Source: an uncultured Lachnospiraceae bacterium (GTDB lineage: Bacteria; Bacillota; Clostridia; Lachnospirales; Lachnospiraceae). From it: DNA of 64,000 nucleotides. This document shows positions 34,359 through 42,634 of the stretch, one piece after another (within the stretch, counting starts at the first letter, position 1; each line of letters starts with the position of its first letter). A model generated the notes under the pieces. It was not told the origin of the DNA, ran no database searches, and saw only the letters and a list, made by a program, of their open reading frames with translations. Made by a program: the position numbers and the translations under genes. The DNA lies in NCBI GenBank assembly GCA_947626985.1, contig CANQUG010000001.1, positions 1 to 64,000 of the forward strand, given 5' to 3'.

Positions 34359-36440
34359 ATGAGAGCAACCAGGGAATATCGTCTTTCCTTTACTGAGGAA
34401 GCGCAGAAAATCGTGGATCAGCTGACACTGGAGCAGAAGGTGTGGCTGATGAGCGGAAATATCGATATTACGAAGATGACGCAGGAGGATATCGGCGCCA
34501 TGATGCAGAGCCTGCTGGAGGATGGAAACCATTATAATGTGGTGCCCTACGACGCCGGCGGCCTGGAGGAATTCCATCTTCCGCCCATGCGGTTTGTGGA
34601 CGGCCCCAGAGGCGTGGTGTGCGGCAACTGGCAGACCACCTGCTTCCCCGTATCCATGGCCAGGGGCGCTACCTTTGACCCGGAGCTGGAGGAAAAGATC
34701 GGCCACTGCATCGGAAGGGAAGCCAGAGCCTTCGGCGGCAATCTGTTTGCCGGCGTGTGCATCAACATGCCTTACAATCCCGGCTGGGGAAGAAGTCAGG
34801 AGACCTACGGGGAGGAGACCTATCAGATCGGCCGGATGGGCGCGGCTCTTGTGCGGGGCGTACAGGACGAGGATATCATGGCCTGCGTGAAGCACTATGC
34901 CTTCAATGATATGGAGAACGCCCGTTTCAAATGCAGCGTTACCTGCGATCAGCGCACGGAGCAGGAAGTGTATCTGCCCCATTTTAAGGACTGTATCGAT
35001 GCGGGAGCGGCCAGCATCATGAGCTCCTATAACCGGTACAACGGCGTGCAGTGCGGCCATCACAATTATCTGCTGAATCAGGTGCTGAAAAAGGAGTGGG
35101 ATTTTGACGGCTTCGTGATGTCCGACTTCTGCTGGGGCGTGAAGGATACCGTGGAAGCGGCCAACGGCGGCCAGGACATGGAGATGATGTGGACCCAGTA
35201 TTTCGGGGACCGTCTGGTGAAAGCGGTTCAGGACGGATTTGTGCCGGAGGAGAAAATTAACGAGGCGGCGCTCCGGATTGTCCGCACGATTCTGGCTTTT
35301 GACAGGGGTCATAAGGAGTATGATATGTCCGTGGTGGGCTGCGCGGAGCACATCGCGGTGGCAAAGGAAGCGGCGGAGAAGAGCATCACTCTCATTAAGA
35401 ATCAGCAGGTGCTTCCTCTGAAGAGGGAGGCCACGAAGAAGATCGCTCTGATCGGCAAACTGGCGGATCAGGCTGTGATCGGCGATCACGGTTCCAGCTG
35501 GGTGCGTCCTCCCTATGTGGTGACTCCGGCGGAGGGACTGAAAAAAGCCAATCCGGAATGCGAGGTGATTCTGGACGACGGATCCGATGTGGAACGGGCA
35601 AAAGCGGCGGCCAGAGAGGCGGATGCGGTCATCTTTGTCGTGGGCTACAACCATGACGACGAGGGCGAGTTCATCTCCGAGAGCGAAGTGGACAATTATA
35701 CCGGCGCTGTGGGCGGCGACCGCAAGAACGGTCTGGGCCTTCATGCGGATGAAGCGGAACTGATCCGCCAGGTGGGACCGGTGAACGAGAAGTCGGTTGT
35801 GGTGCTCATCGGCGGCAACATGATCATGATGACCGAGTGGTACGACAGCGTAAACTCCATACTGATGGCCTACTATCCGGGAATGGAGGGAGGCACGGCT
35901 CTGGCTGAGATCCTGTACGGTGATGTGAATCCTTCCGGAAAACTGCCCTATGTGGTTCCTTATTCCGAGTCGGATCTGCCCTATGTGGACTGGGAAGCGA
36001 CGGATCAGTATTATGAATATTATCACGGATATACCCGCCTGGAGAAAAACGGAGTGAAGCCGCTGGTTCCCTATGGATTCGGTCTGAGCTATACCACTTT
36101 TGAAATTTTGGATCCGAAGGCGGCTGTGGACGGCGATATGCTGAAGGTAACCGCGAAGGTGAAAAATACCGGCGATGCGGACGGCGACGAAGTGGTGCAG
36201 CTCTACGTGGGATTTGAAAATTCCGCGGTGGACAGGCCGGTGAAGCAGCTTCGGGGATTTCAGAGGGTCAGCGTGAAGGCCGGCGAAGAAAAGGAAGTAG
36301 AGATCACCACGCCTCTGGAGAAGCTGAAATGGTACAATCCTGTGTATCGTGAATGGCAGCTGGAAAAGATGGAATATCCCATTTATGTGGGCTCCAGCTC
36401 CGCCCCGGAGGATCTGGCCAGGACGTGCATCGCTCTGTAA
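34359..36440 (+). CDS. Glycoside hydrolase family 3 (beta-glucosidase/beta-xylosidase type)
   Basis: A 693-residue cytoplasmic GH3 enzyme. The N-terminal TIM barrel contains LTLEQKVWLMSG, MRFVDGPRGV, NPGWGRSQETYGEE, CVKHYAFND and the nucleophile D256 in DGFVMSDFCWG. The alpha/beta sandwich carries VIGDHGSSWVRPPYV and EGEFISESEVDNYT, and a fibronectin-III-like domain ends the protein (VTAKVKNTGDADGDEVVQLYV). GAGGAGG precedes the ATG; the gap to GH120 is 25 bases, so they share an operon. It probably trims beta-xylosides or beta-glucosides delivered by the same importer; which one is not decidable here. Confidence 0.88.
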   Translation: MRATREYRLSFTEEAQKIVDQLTLEQKVWLMSGNIDITKMTQEDIGAMMQSLLEDGNHYNVVPYDAGGLEEFHLPPMRFVDGPRGVVCGNWQTTCFPVSMARGATFDPELEEKIGHCIGREARAFGGNLFAGVCINMPYNPGWGRSQETYGEETYQIGRMGAALVRGVQDEDIMACVKHYAFNDMENARFKCSVTCDQRTEQEVYLPHFKDCIDAGAASIMSSYNRYNGVQCGHHNYLLNQVLKKEWDFDGFVMSDFCWGVKDTVEAANGGQDMEMMWTQYFGDRLVKAVQDGFVPEEKINEAALRIVRTILAFDRGHKEYDMSVVGCAEHIAVAKEAAEKSITLIKNQQVLPLKREATKKIALIGKLADQAVIGDHGSSWVRPPYVVTPAEGLKKANPECEVILDDGSDVERAKAAAREADAVIFVVGYNHDDEGEFISESEVDNYTGAVGGDRKNGLGLHADEAELIRQVGPVNEKSVVVLIGGNMIMMTEWYDSVNSILMAYYPGMEGGTALAEILYGDVNPSGKLPYVVPYSESDLPYVDWEATDQYYEYYHGYTRLEKNGVKPLVPYGFGLSYTTFEILDPKAAVDGDMLKVTAKVKNTGDADGDEVVQLYVGFENSAVDRPVKQLRGFQRVSVKAGEEKEVEITTPLEKLKWYNPVYREWQLEKMEYPIYVGSSSAPEDLARTCIAL

Positions 36441-36757
36441 AAACAGGGATGAAGAAATGATTCCGGCGGGTAAGCGTACGTTTTCGACAGTGCCTGATAT
36501 ACAGGCGATTCTCTGAAAAGTTCATAATCTCCTTATTTGTTGCAGTATTTTTATGAAATTGATGAATTGTGTGGAAAAAATCTGCACAGATGCTATAATA
36601 GAAAAACGAAATGCTTTCAGCAAAAGAAACAAAAGAAAATACAAATCACTGAATTTATTTATCAGAAAAATGCTGAAAATCTGATAGAAATGCCATCAGG
36701 GAGAAAAACTGCACAAATTTTTCAAAAACTTTATACAAAATCAGGGAGGGCTTTTAT
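36441..36757 (+). promoter_or_regulatory. AT-rich leader with promoter of the CoA-transferase gene
   Basis: TATAAT at 36594-36599 is the only clear box; no good -35 precedes it at normal spacing. TTGTGT and TGCACA flank an A-rich centre just upstream (36567-36589), a possible activator or repressor site. From 36600 to 36750 the transcript leader is A-rich and without recognised structure. Confidence 0.4.
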
Positions 36758-38092
36758 ATGGACTATCAGAAAGAGTATCAAAGAAAACTGCGTACCCCGG
36801 AGGAGGCCGTACAGATTATAAAGAGCGGAGACTGGGTGGATTATACCTCCAACGTGGGATTTCCTCCTCTGCTGGACGCGGCGCTGGCGAAGCGCCGGGA
36901 TGAGCTGGAGGATGTGAAGGTGCGGGGAAACCTGATGTTCGGTCCGCTTCAGATTGTGGAGTGCGATCCGGAGAGGGAGCATTTCATATATAATTCCTGG
37001 CATTGCTCCTCGTACGAGCGCAGGCTCTGCGACAGAGGGCTGTGCAACTATATTCCCATGATCTTCCGGAATGTGGTGCCCTATTATCGTCATTTCCTTA
37101 CGGTGAACGTGGCCATGATGAGCGTGACGCCCATGGATCAGCACGGATACTTTAATCTTTCCTGCGCCACAGGCGTGGCCCGGGGAATCCTGGACAAGGC
37201 GGACGTGGTGATCCTCGAGGTGAATGAACAGCTTCCCAGGATCTACGGAGGCTTTGACGAGATCATTCACATTACGGATGTGGATTACGTGGTGGAGGGG
37301 AAGCATGATCCTCTTCCCCAGTTTCCTGTGGCGAAGGCTACCCGGGAGGATCAGGAGATTGCCAGGCATATCATCAGTTTTATTAAGGACGGCTCCACGC
37401 TGCAGCTTGGTATCGGAGCCATGCCCAACGTGGTGGGGACCCTCCTGGCAGAGTCGGATGTGAAGGATCTGGCCATGCATACGGAGCTGTGCGGAGACGC
37501 CTATTATAATCTGTTTAAGGCGGGGAAGCTGACGAATAAGTGCTGCAGCCTTCACAGACATAAGGGGATGACCGGCATGGTGTTCGGCTCCCAGGATCTG
37601 TATGAGTGGGTGAATGAAAATCCCGGCGTGGCTGTGGCGCCTCTGGAGTATGTGAATGCCCCGGAGACCATCGCCCAGCTGGATAATATGATCTCCATCA
37701 ACAGCTGTATTTCCGTGGACCTTTACGGTCAGGTCTGCGCGGAGAGCGCGGGACTGAGGCATATCAGCGGCACAGGCGGCCAGCTGGATTATCTCACGGG
37801 CGCAGCCATGTCCCGGGGAGGCAAGGCATTTATCTGTATGCCCTCCACATTTGAGGACAAGGCGGGGGTGATGCATTCCCGGATCGTACCGTATTTTAAC
37901 GGAGAGATCGTTACGGACCCCCGCAGCCAGGCCTATTATATCGTGACAGAATACGGCGCGGTGAATCTGGTGGGACTTTCTACCTGGGAGCGGGCGGAGC
38001 AGCTGATCTCCATCGCTCATCCCAGGTTCCGGGATGAACTGATCCTGGCGTCCCAGAAGCAGAAGATCTGGAGAAATTCCAATAAGAGATGA
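36758..38092 (+). CDS. Acetyl-CoA hydrolase/transferase family, butyryl-CoA:acetate or 4-hydroxybutyrate CoA-transferase type
   Basis: A 444-residue class I CoA-transferase-fold enzyme. The candidate catalytic Glu is E243 in AMHTELCGDAYY, and the CoA-binding signature SGTGGQLDYLTGAAMSRGGK is present, as in butyrate-forming But and 4-hydroxybutyrate CoA-transferases. The reaction moves CoA between acyl-CoA and acetate, the last step of fermentative butyrate formation or a related branch. AGGGAGGG precedes the ATG. It has its own leader and a terminator and may not belong to the glycan operon. Which acyl group it uses cannot be decided from sequence alone. Confidence 0.82.
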   Translation: MDYQKEYQRKLRTPEEAVQIIKSGDWVDYTSNVGFPPLLDAALAKRRDELEDVKVRGNLMFGPLQIVECDPEREHFIYNSWHCSSYERRLCDRGLCNYIPMIFRNVVPYYRHFLTVNVAMMSVTPMDQHGYFNLSCATGVARGILDKADVVILEVNEQLPRIYGGFDEIIHITDVDYVVEGKHDPLPQFPVAKATREDQEIARHIISFIKDGSTLQLGIGAMPNVVGTLLAESDVKDLAMHTELCGDAYYNLFKAGKLTNKCCSLHRHKGMTGMVFGSQDLYEWVNENPGVAVAPLEYVNAPETIAQLDNMISINSCISVDLYGQVCAESAGLRHISGTGGQLDYLTGAAMSRGGKAFICMPSTFEDKAGVMHSRIVPYFNGEIVTDPRSQAYYIVTEYGAVNLVGLSTWERAEQLISIAHPRFRDELILASQKQKIWRNSNKR

Positions 38093-38215
38093 GGAATGGG
38101 AAACCAGGGAGAAAATTATGGATTTGAGGAAACTGCCCGGATGAAACGATATGGAATGGCAGCAGAAAATTCGTGATTTTCTGGATGCTGCAGAGAATCC
38201 GCATAAAGAAAAACA

Positions 38216-38250
38216 AGACGTGCAGGAAATGATCCTGTACGTCTCGTTTT
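38216..38250 (+). terminator. Rho-independent terminator after the CoA-transferase gene
   Basis: AGACGTGCAGGA pairs with TCCTGTACGTCT (one G-T pair) around a five-base loop, followed by CGTTTT. A 35-codon frame (38151-38258, MEWQQKIRDFLDAAENPH...) runs through it; I treat that as chance or a relic. Confidence 0.65.
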
Positions 38251-38266
38251 ATCATTGAAAAAAATC

Positions 38267-38710
38267 TTATTCTTCTTCTATCGGGGCCATATGCGCTTCC
38301 ACAAATTTTCTGAGGAGAATGTTCAGGGTGTCTTTTTCCTCGTCTGATAAAGAGGCAAATATGGAACCGGCATTTACGCTTCCATATTTTTCCAGGTCAC
38401 GGAAGATATATCTGCATTTGCAGAACAGACCATATGTAAGTTCATCTCTGGTCATCTCCATGGTATCCAGTTCATGCAGACTGTAGTTAGGAATATTGCT
38501 CCCGGAATGGCTGCTGCTGCCGGAGCTGTGGTGATGATGTTTATGTTGGGAGCTGCTGCTTGTGATGGCGCTTCCGGCAGGTCTTTTTTTACCCAGGGGA
38601 ATATGAAAATATTCCTTCCCTCTGTCGCATCGCAGATGATCTTCCGTGCAGTGTTTGCTGCAGTAGGGACATACGTTTTCGCTTTCTTTGCTTTTTTTCC
38701 ATCCAAACAT
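38267..38710 (-). CDS. Small Cys- and His-rich protein of unknown function
   Basis: A 147-residue protein. Its N-terminus has a zinc-knuckle-like cluster CPYCSKHCTEDHLRCDRGKEY; a central Ser/His-rich linker (QHKHHHHSSGSSSHSG) could bind metal. The last ~75 residues are helical (DELTYGLFCKCRYIFRDLEKYG), resembling the MarR-like dimer helices found in a family of uncharacterised Lachnospiraceae proteins. GGAGGAG precedes the ATG. It stands alone between the CoA-transferase terminator and a long gap. A metal-responsive or heme-related role is possible but unsupported. Confidence 0.6.
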   Translation of the reverse strand: MFGWKKSKESENVCPYCSKHCTEDHLRCDRGKEYFHIPLGKKRPAGSAITSSSSQHKHHHHSSGSSSHSGSNIPNYSLHELDTMEMTRDELTYGLFCKCRYIFRDLEKYGSVNAGSIFASLSDEEKDTLNILLRKFVEAHMAPIEEE

Positions 38711-39176
38711 AAGAATTCTCCTCCGGTGTTTTTATCAGTCTTTTCTTTGTTTGACCCGTTAAAGTCTCGGCTGTTTCATAAGACACAGCAGAATGCTGAT
38801 CTATTCAGCAGATGCATTTATAACACACTACAAAAATATAAGATGATTGACAATTTTTGTATTTATGTTCTATTATATGGCTTTGGAATAAATTGCACAT
38901 ATAATACCAAAAACTGTTATCCTTAGTTTACCATGAATCTGATCAAATCACAACTATATATTATCTTTTTTTTAGATATATTTTGGAGAATACAGGTATC
39001 GTTTATTTATGATTTTGGCGGAAAGGCTGAAATCGCATGACCGGGAACTATTTAAGCGCTGACAGGGCGTTTCGTGAAAATATATTGACATTCATGCAAA
39101 AAAGTGTTCATTGAAAAAATATATTGGCGGTGAGCGGGCAGGTATCAGGAAAGAATAAAACGAGGAGGAAAAGGGG
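38711..39176. other. AT-rich intergenic region with an orphan promoter-like sequence
   Basis: A plus-strand TTGACA (38847-38852), 18-base spacer and TATTAT (38871-38876) points at a stretch without any gene until 39177. Another TTGACA at 39085-39090 lies nearer to the next gene but lacks a good -10. A small untranslated RNA is possible; I see no structured motif that proves one. Confidence 0.3.
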
Positions 39177-39782
39177 ATGAAGACCAGCAGAATTGTTATT
39201 TATAACGACGGCCGGGGGATGAGTGACGCGCTGAGCGAGGTGGAGAGGTTCGGCGCGGATCAGGGGCTGAATTATAAGGAGGCCCTTAGACTTCGCCTTC
39301 TGGCCGAGGAAATGATGAGGATGGTCCGGAGCATGATGGGCAGATTTCGGGGAAGCTTCTGGGCGGAAGGTACTGAAAGGGAAGCGGAGCTGTACCTGGA
39401 GGCCCGGGCCCGGGCGGATTATGAACCGCAGAGACAGCTTCCTGCCTTTCCCGGCAGAGGGGAAAATCTGATGCCCCGGGGATTTATGGGAAGGGTCCGC
39501 GGCATTTTTGAAGCCTTTATCATCAGCACCGACGCGGCAGGTCTCTCTCTCAGGGAGTATGAAGGAATGATCACCTCCGGAGATTTCAACGGCTTTATGT
39601 ATGACCGGATGTGGACCATGAGCCGGTTTAAAAACGGAACGGGAGAATCCATATCCGGCAGCGGGAGGGCAGGATGGAATGGGGATGAACCGGGGAATTC
39701 TATTGTGGAAAGGATGGCGGACGAGGTTCTGGTGGGAATGCATTCGGATATCGTCCAGGTTGTGATTAAAAAGACGTTTTGA
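39177..39782 (+). CDS. Uncharacterised protein with an anti-sigma/HATPase-like N-terminus
   Basis: A 201-residue cytoplasmic protein. The segment RIVIYNDGRGMSDALSEVERFGADQGLNYKEALRLRLLAEEMMRMVRSMMG resembles the first strand and helix of serine-kinase anti-sigma factors of the RsbW/SpoIIAB type (helix with conserved Glu and Asn-like positions), but the ATP-lid motifs DxGxG are not evident later. The C-terminus ends DIVQVVIKK. GAGGAGG lies upstream. I recognise it only as a conserved-looking Lachnospiraceae hypothetical; the anti-sigma link is tentative. Confidence 0.5.
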   Translation: MKTSRIVIYNDGRGMSDALSEVERFGADQGLNYKEALRLRLLAEEMMRMVRSMMGRFRGSFWAEGTEREAELYLEARARADYEPQRQLPAFPGRGENLMPRGFMGRVRGIFEAFIISTDAAGLSLREYEGMITSGDFNGFMYDRMWTMSRFKNGTGESISGSGRAGWNGDEPGNSIVERMADEVLVGMHSDIVQVVIKKTF

Positions 39783-39821
39783 CTGCAGCCTGTTTCTGTC
39801 GCTATTTCATGCAGATTTTCC

Positions 39822-39865
39822 CCATATTGTGAAAAGTGACGGCGCTTTTATTTTTCACAATATGG
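39822..39865. repeat. 14-bp perfect inverted repeat in an intergenic region
   Basis: CCATATTGTGAAAA and TTTTCACAATATGG flank a 16-base loop 40 bases after the preceding stop. No T-run follows. A TATAAT box (39901-39906) lies 35 bases downstream, so it may be an operator or a poor terminator. Confidence 0.6.
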
Positions 39866-40046
39866 AGGAAATTTTCGATGAAATACAAAGTGCTTTGTTG
39901 TATAATCATGTTATGATTTGTCAGTCAAACGGGAATGAGTTTTATGGCTGTATGAGAAAGCATGGATTTTGACGGCCGAATTATTTTATGCAGCGCAAAG
40001 GGAGCAGAAAAGAGAAATGCCGGCTGTACGGTACGGGAGAAGGAAT

Positions 40047-40532
40047 ATGAAAATAGAAGTAATTCGAGGGGAAGAGGAATGGCAGAGAGCCGGGGCTTAT
40101 TCTGTGCGGATAGAGGGCATGAACCGGCAGCATCATATTTCTCTTCGGGAGGAGTTTGACGAGCATGACGGGGAGGGTACGCGGTATATCATTCTTCTGG
40201 ACGACGGATATCCCGTGGCTACCTGCCGGTTTTATGAACTGGATAAGGAGAGGGTGATGATCGGACGCGTGGTGGTGCTTCCGGAATACCGGGGGAAGGA
40301 GCTGGGGCGCCGTGTGATCAGTGAGGCCGAGCAGTGGATCGGTGAGCTGGGCTATCAGGTGATGGAGATTGACAGCAGGACGGTGGCCGCGGGGTTTTAC
40401 CGGAAGCTGGGTTTTTCCCTGGTGGACGGCACTGTTGTGAGGAGCGGCGTGTTTGACTGCGTCCGGATGAGGAAAAGGATCGGTCCTTCTTCCGCAGCAG
40501 TCAGTCCTTCTTCCGCAGCATCGGAAGGATGA
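40047..40532 (+). CDS. GNAT family N-acetyltransferase
   Basis: A 161-residue acetyl-CoA-dependent acetyltransferase. The acetyl-CoA loop is VVVLPEYRGKELGRRVISEAEQW and the closing strand pair is AAGFYRKLGFSLVDG; layout fits the YjdJ/ElaA-like group. ATG 40047 has GAGAAGG upstream; the longer frame from 39969 lacks support. The last residues (PSSAAVSPSSAASEG) come from a 21-bp tandem duplication that overlaps the 3' end of the convergent transporter gene. Substrate unknown. Confidence 0.8.
   Translation: MKIEVIRGEEEWQRAGAYSVRIEGMNRQHHISLREEFDEHDGEGTRYIILLDDGYPVATCRFYELDKERVMIGRVVVLPEYRGKELGRRVISEAEQWIGELGYQVMEIDSRTVAAGFYRKLGFSLVDGTVVRSGVFDCVRMRKRIGPSSAAVSPSSAASEG
40483..40522. repeat. 21-bp tandem duplication across two convergent gene ends
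   Basis: GTCCTTCTTCCGCAGCAGTCA is followed by a second copy from 40504. It spans the stop codon of the minus-strand transporter (40503-40501) and lengthens the plus-strand acetyltransferase by seven residues. Confidence 0.75.
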
Positions 40533-41382
40533 TGAGCAGCGCTCCCAGGAAAAAGTTTGGAGAGGTTTTTTCGTGGAGCAGCAGGATTCCCAGCAGCATA
40601 GAGGAGATGGGCTGAACCGGATAGAAGGAAGCGCATCTGGCAGCAGGGGTGATGGACAGGGCGTAATTCCATGCGGCGTGGGACAGGGCGGTGCATACGA
40701 TACAGATATACAAAAGCGGCAGCACCATGGTTCCGGAAAACCGGATTTCGGTATGGGTGATGCTTAAATAGGTAAGCGCTGCCGGCAGGGCGAACACGGC
40801 TGCGATTCCCATTCCATAGCCGGTTACCATCAGGGGAGGATATTTTGCAGTCAGTTTTTTTATGTGAATGGTGGTGAAGGACCAGAGGATCACGGAGAAA
40901 AAGCAGCAGCCGACTCCCAGGGGATTCAGACTGCCGTCCGGAGTGCCGATGATGACCGCGGCGCCAAGGACGGTAATAACCAGCGAAATCAGCGCTTTTT
41001 TGCTCATTTTTTCCTTCAGCAGAAGGACGGCAAAGAGGGAGATGAACACGGGGTTCATGGCGTTGATCAGGGAAGAGAAGGAGGAGCTGGTGTACTGGAT
41101 GCCGAAGAGAAGGGCGGCGTTTGATATAAAATAGCCGAAAAATCCCACCAGAAGCAGCTCTCCCAGATCCTCCCTCTGGAAATGTCTGAGTCTGCGTCCG
41201 TGATTTTTCTTCCGGGCAAGGCTGATGAGCAGAATGGAGGAGATGGAAAAACGGAGAAATAACAGTAAAAGGGCAGGGATTCCCGGCAGAACGAGCCTGC
41301 TCGCCACATAGAGGCTGCCCCAGATAAATACGGTGACGAAGGGAATGAAGGTTTCCTGATGAATACGGATACTTTTTGTCAT
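40501..41382 (-). CDS. EamA/DMT superfamily transporter
   Basis: A 293-residue membrane protein with ten helices in two EamA repeats (FIPFVTVFIWGSLYVASRLV... and GVGCCFFSVILWSFTTIHI...). Such proteins export amino acids or related metabolites; the substrate is not predictable. It is divergent from a LysR regulator with overlapping promoters, the classic layout of an exporter controlled by a neighbouring LysR protein. Its stop codon lies inside the 21-bp duplication shared with the convergent GNAT gene, a 32-base overlap. Confidence 0.85.
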   Translation of the reverse strand: MTKSIRIHQETFIPFVTVFIWGSLYVASRLVLPGIPALLLLFLRFSISSILLISLARKKNHGRRLRHFQREDLGELLLVGFFGYFISNAALLFGIQYTSSSFSSLINAMNPVFISLFAVLLLKEKMSKKALISLVITVLGAAVIIGTPDGSLNPLGVGCCFFSVILWSFTTIHIKKLTAKYPPLMVTGYGMGIAAVFALPAALTYLSITHTEIRFSGTMVLPLLYICIVCTALSHAAWNYALSITPAARCASFYPVQPISSMLLGILLLHEKTSPNFFLGALLIILPMLRKKD

Positions 41383-41446
41383 GGCGGTGATGCTCCTTTG
41401 AAAATTTTCCGGCTGTGCGCTTGCGCGGGCTGGATATTTTTTATTC

Positions 41447-41519
41447 TTGGCTCAGTATAGCGGATATGGTATAATTAGTCCAATATGAAAAATTTTATAT
41501 TTCATAGTTTTAAACTATG
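41447..41519. promoter_or_regulatory. Overlapping divergent promoters and palindrome between LysR and DMT genes
   Basis: Plus strand: TTGGCT (41447-41452), 17 bases, TATAAT (41470-41475). Minus strand: TTGGAC (41483-41478), 18 bases, TATACT (41459-41454). A perfect 8+8 inverted repeat CATAGTTT-T-AAACTATG lies at 41503-41519, a good LysR binding-site candidate. Confidence 0.65.
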
Positions 41520-41565
41520 AATTTCCCGCGGTGGGGATGAGAGTTACTTTTGAGGGAGAGAGCGG

Positions 41566-42456
41566 ATGACGATTAATCAGATGATGTATTTTCAGACGGT
41601 TGCCCGGGAGGGGCATATGGGAAGATCGGCGGAAAAGCTGCTGATCGCTCAGCCCAGCCTCAGCGTATCCATGATGAAGCTGGAGGAGGAGCTGGGAGTG
41701 ACGCTGTTTGACCGGCATGGGCACAGTCTGGTTCTGACTTCGGACGGGAAAGCCTTTCTGAGGCATGTGAATCGGGTCCTGGAGGATTACAGGAATGCGC
41801 TGGAGCATATGTCGAGGCTGGCTGCGGAGCATGAGAGACGGATTGCCGTGGGCTGCGTGGCGTCTGTGTTTTATGAATATCTTCCCGAAAAGACGGCGCT
41901 GTTTTTCAGGGAAGAAAAAAACCGGGATGTGAAGATCAGTTTTGATACCGGGATTACTTCGGAGCTGATTGAAGATCTGAAGAGAGAGAAATATGATTTT
42001 ATTCTCTGTTCGGAGACCAGAGATCCGGAGATTGAGCAGGTTCCGATTATTCAGGAGCCGCTGGTGCTGATCGTTCCTGAGGAGGGAGTCCGGGGCTGGT
42101 TTGGGGCAGCGGGCGGAAGCGAGGGATGGAAGGAAATTTCCCGGCTGCCGTTGATTGGGTACGATGAGACTTCTGCCATGGGCCAGATTTTGAAGGACAT
42201 GGCAGCGGAGGAGCAGACGGTTTTTCAGTTCAGTTACCGCCTGCCGGACGAGCAGTCCATTGCGGCTTTTGTGGAGAGTGGGCTGGGCTGCGCCATTGTG
42301 CCGGATACCTCGGTTCTGAAGAAGTATTCTGTAAAGAAAATTTTACTGCCCCGTTCCGGGTATTGCCGGAAGATCTGCCTCACTGTGCGGAAAGGACATA
42401 AAAGTATGGGGGCGGCCGGGAGATTAGCGGAGTTTCTGGCCGGTACAATCATTTAG
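41566..42456 (+). CDS. LysR family transcriptional regulator
   Basis: A 296-residue regulator. The N-terminal winged helix reads MTINQMMYFQTVAREGHMGRSAEKLLIAQPSLSVSMMKLEEELGVTLFDR, the standard LysR DNA-binding domain. The remainder is the periplasmic-binding-protein-like effector domain (from RIAVGCVASVF). It most likely regulates itself and the divergent DMT exporter through the shared 180-base region. The small-molecule effector is unknown. Confidence 0.92.
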   Translation: MTINQMMYFQTVAREGHMGRSAEKLLIAQPSLSVSMMKLEEELGVTLFDRHGHSLVLTSDGKAFLRHVNRVLEDYRNALEHMSRLAAEHERRIAVGCVASVFYEYLPEKTALFFREEKNRDVKISFDTGITSELIEDLKREKYDFILCSETRDPEIEQVPIIQEPLVLIVPEEGVRGWFGAAGGSEGWKEISRLPLIGYDETSAMGQILKDMAAEEQTVFQFSYRLPDEQSIAAFVESGLGCAIVPDTSVLKKYSVKKILLPRSGYCRKICLTVRKGHKSMGAAGRLAEFLAGTII

Positions 42457-42543
42457 GTTTTGATTGATATGCTCTTTGTATTATGGTGATTATAGATTTT
42501 TTTTAATGGATTCCTGTGTGAAACTGTCAGAGAAAATTTGGGG

Positions 42544-42622
42544 TTGACCTTTATGATGTTTGTCGTTATACTGAATTTATTAAACTATACAAAAACTAAT
42601 TTTAAATTGTATAAAAAGATTA
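42544..42622 (+). promoter_or_regulatory. Promoter and autoregulatory-site candidate of the AbiE-type pair
   Basis: TTGACC (42544-42549), 17-base spacer, TATACT (42567-42572). Downstream, TATAC and GTATA form a spaced inverted repeat and TATACAAAAACTAA / TATAAAAAGATTAA are near direct repeats. AbiEi antitoxins are known to repress their own promoter by binding inverted repeats. Confidence 0.55.
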
Positions 42623-42634
42623 ATGAGGCGATGG

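Noticed and set aside
34023-36026. 667-codon minus-strand open frame opposite the GH120/GH3 genes
   Set aside because: It mirrors the codon structure of two well-supported plus-strand enzymes, has no recognisable domain, is His/Arg/Leu-rich as expected of antisense frames, and has no plausible ribosome binding site.
38151-38258. 35-codon frame after the CoA-transferase gene
   Set aside because: It runs through the terminator stem and lacks a ribosome binding site.
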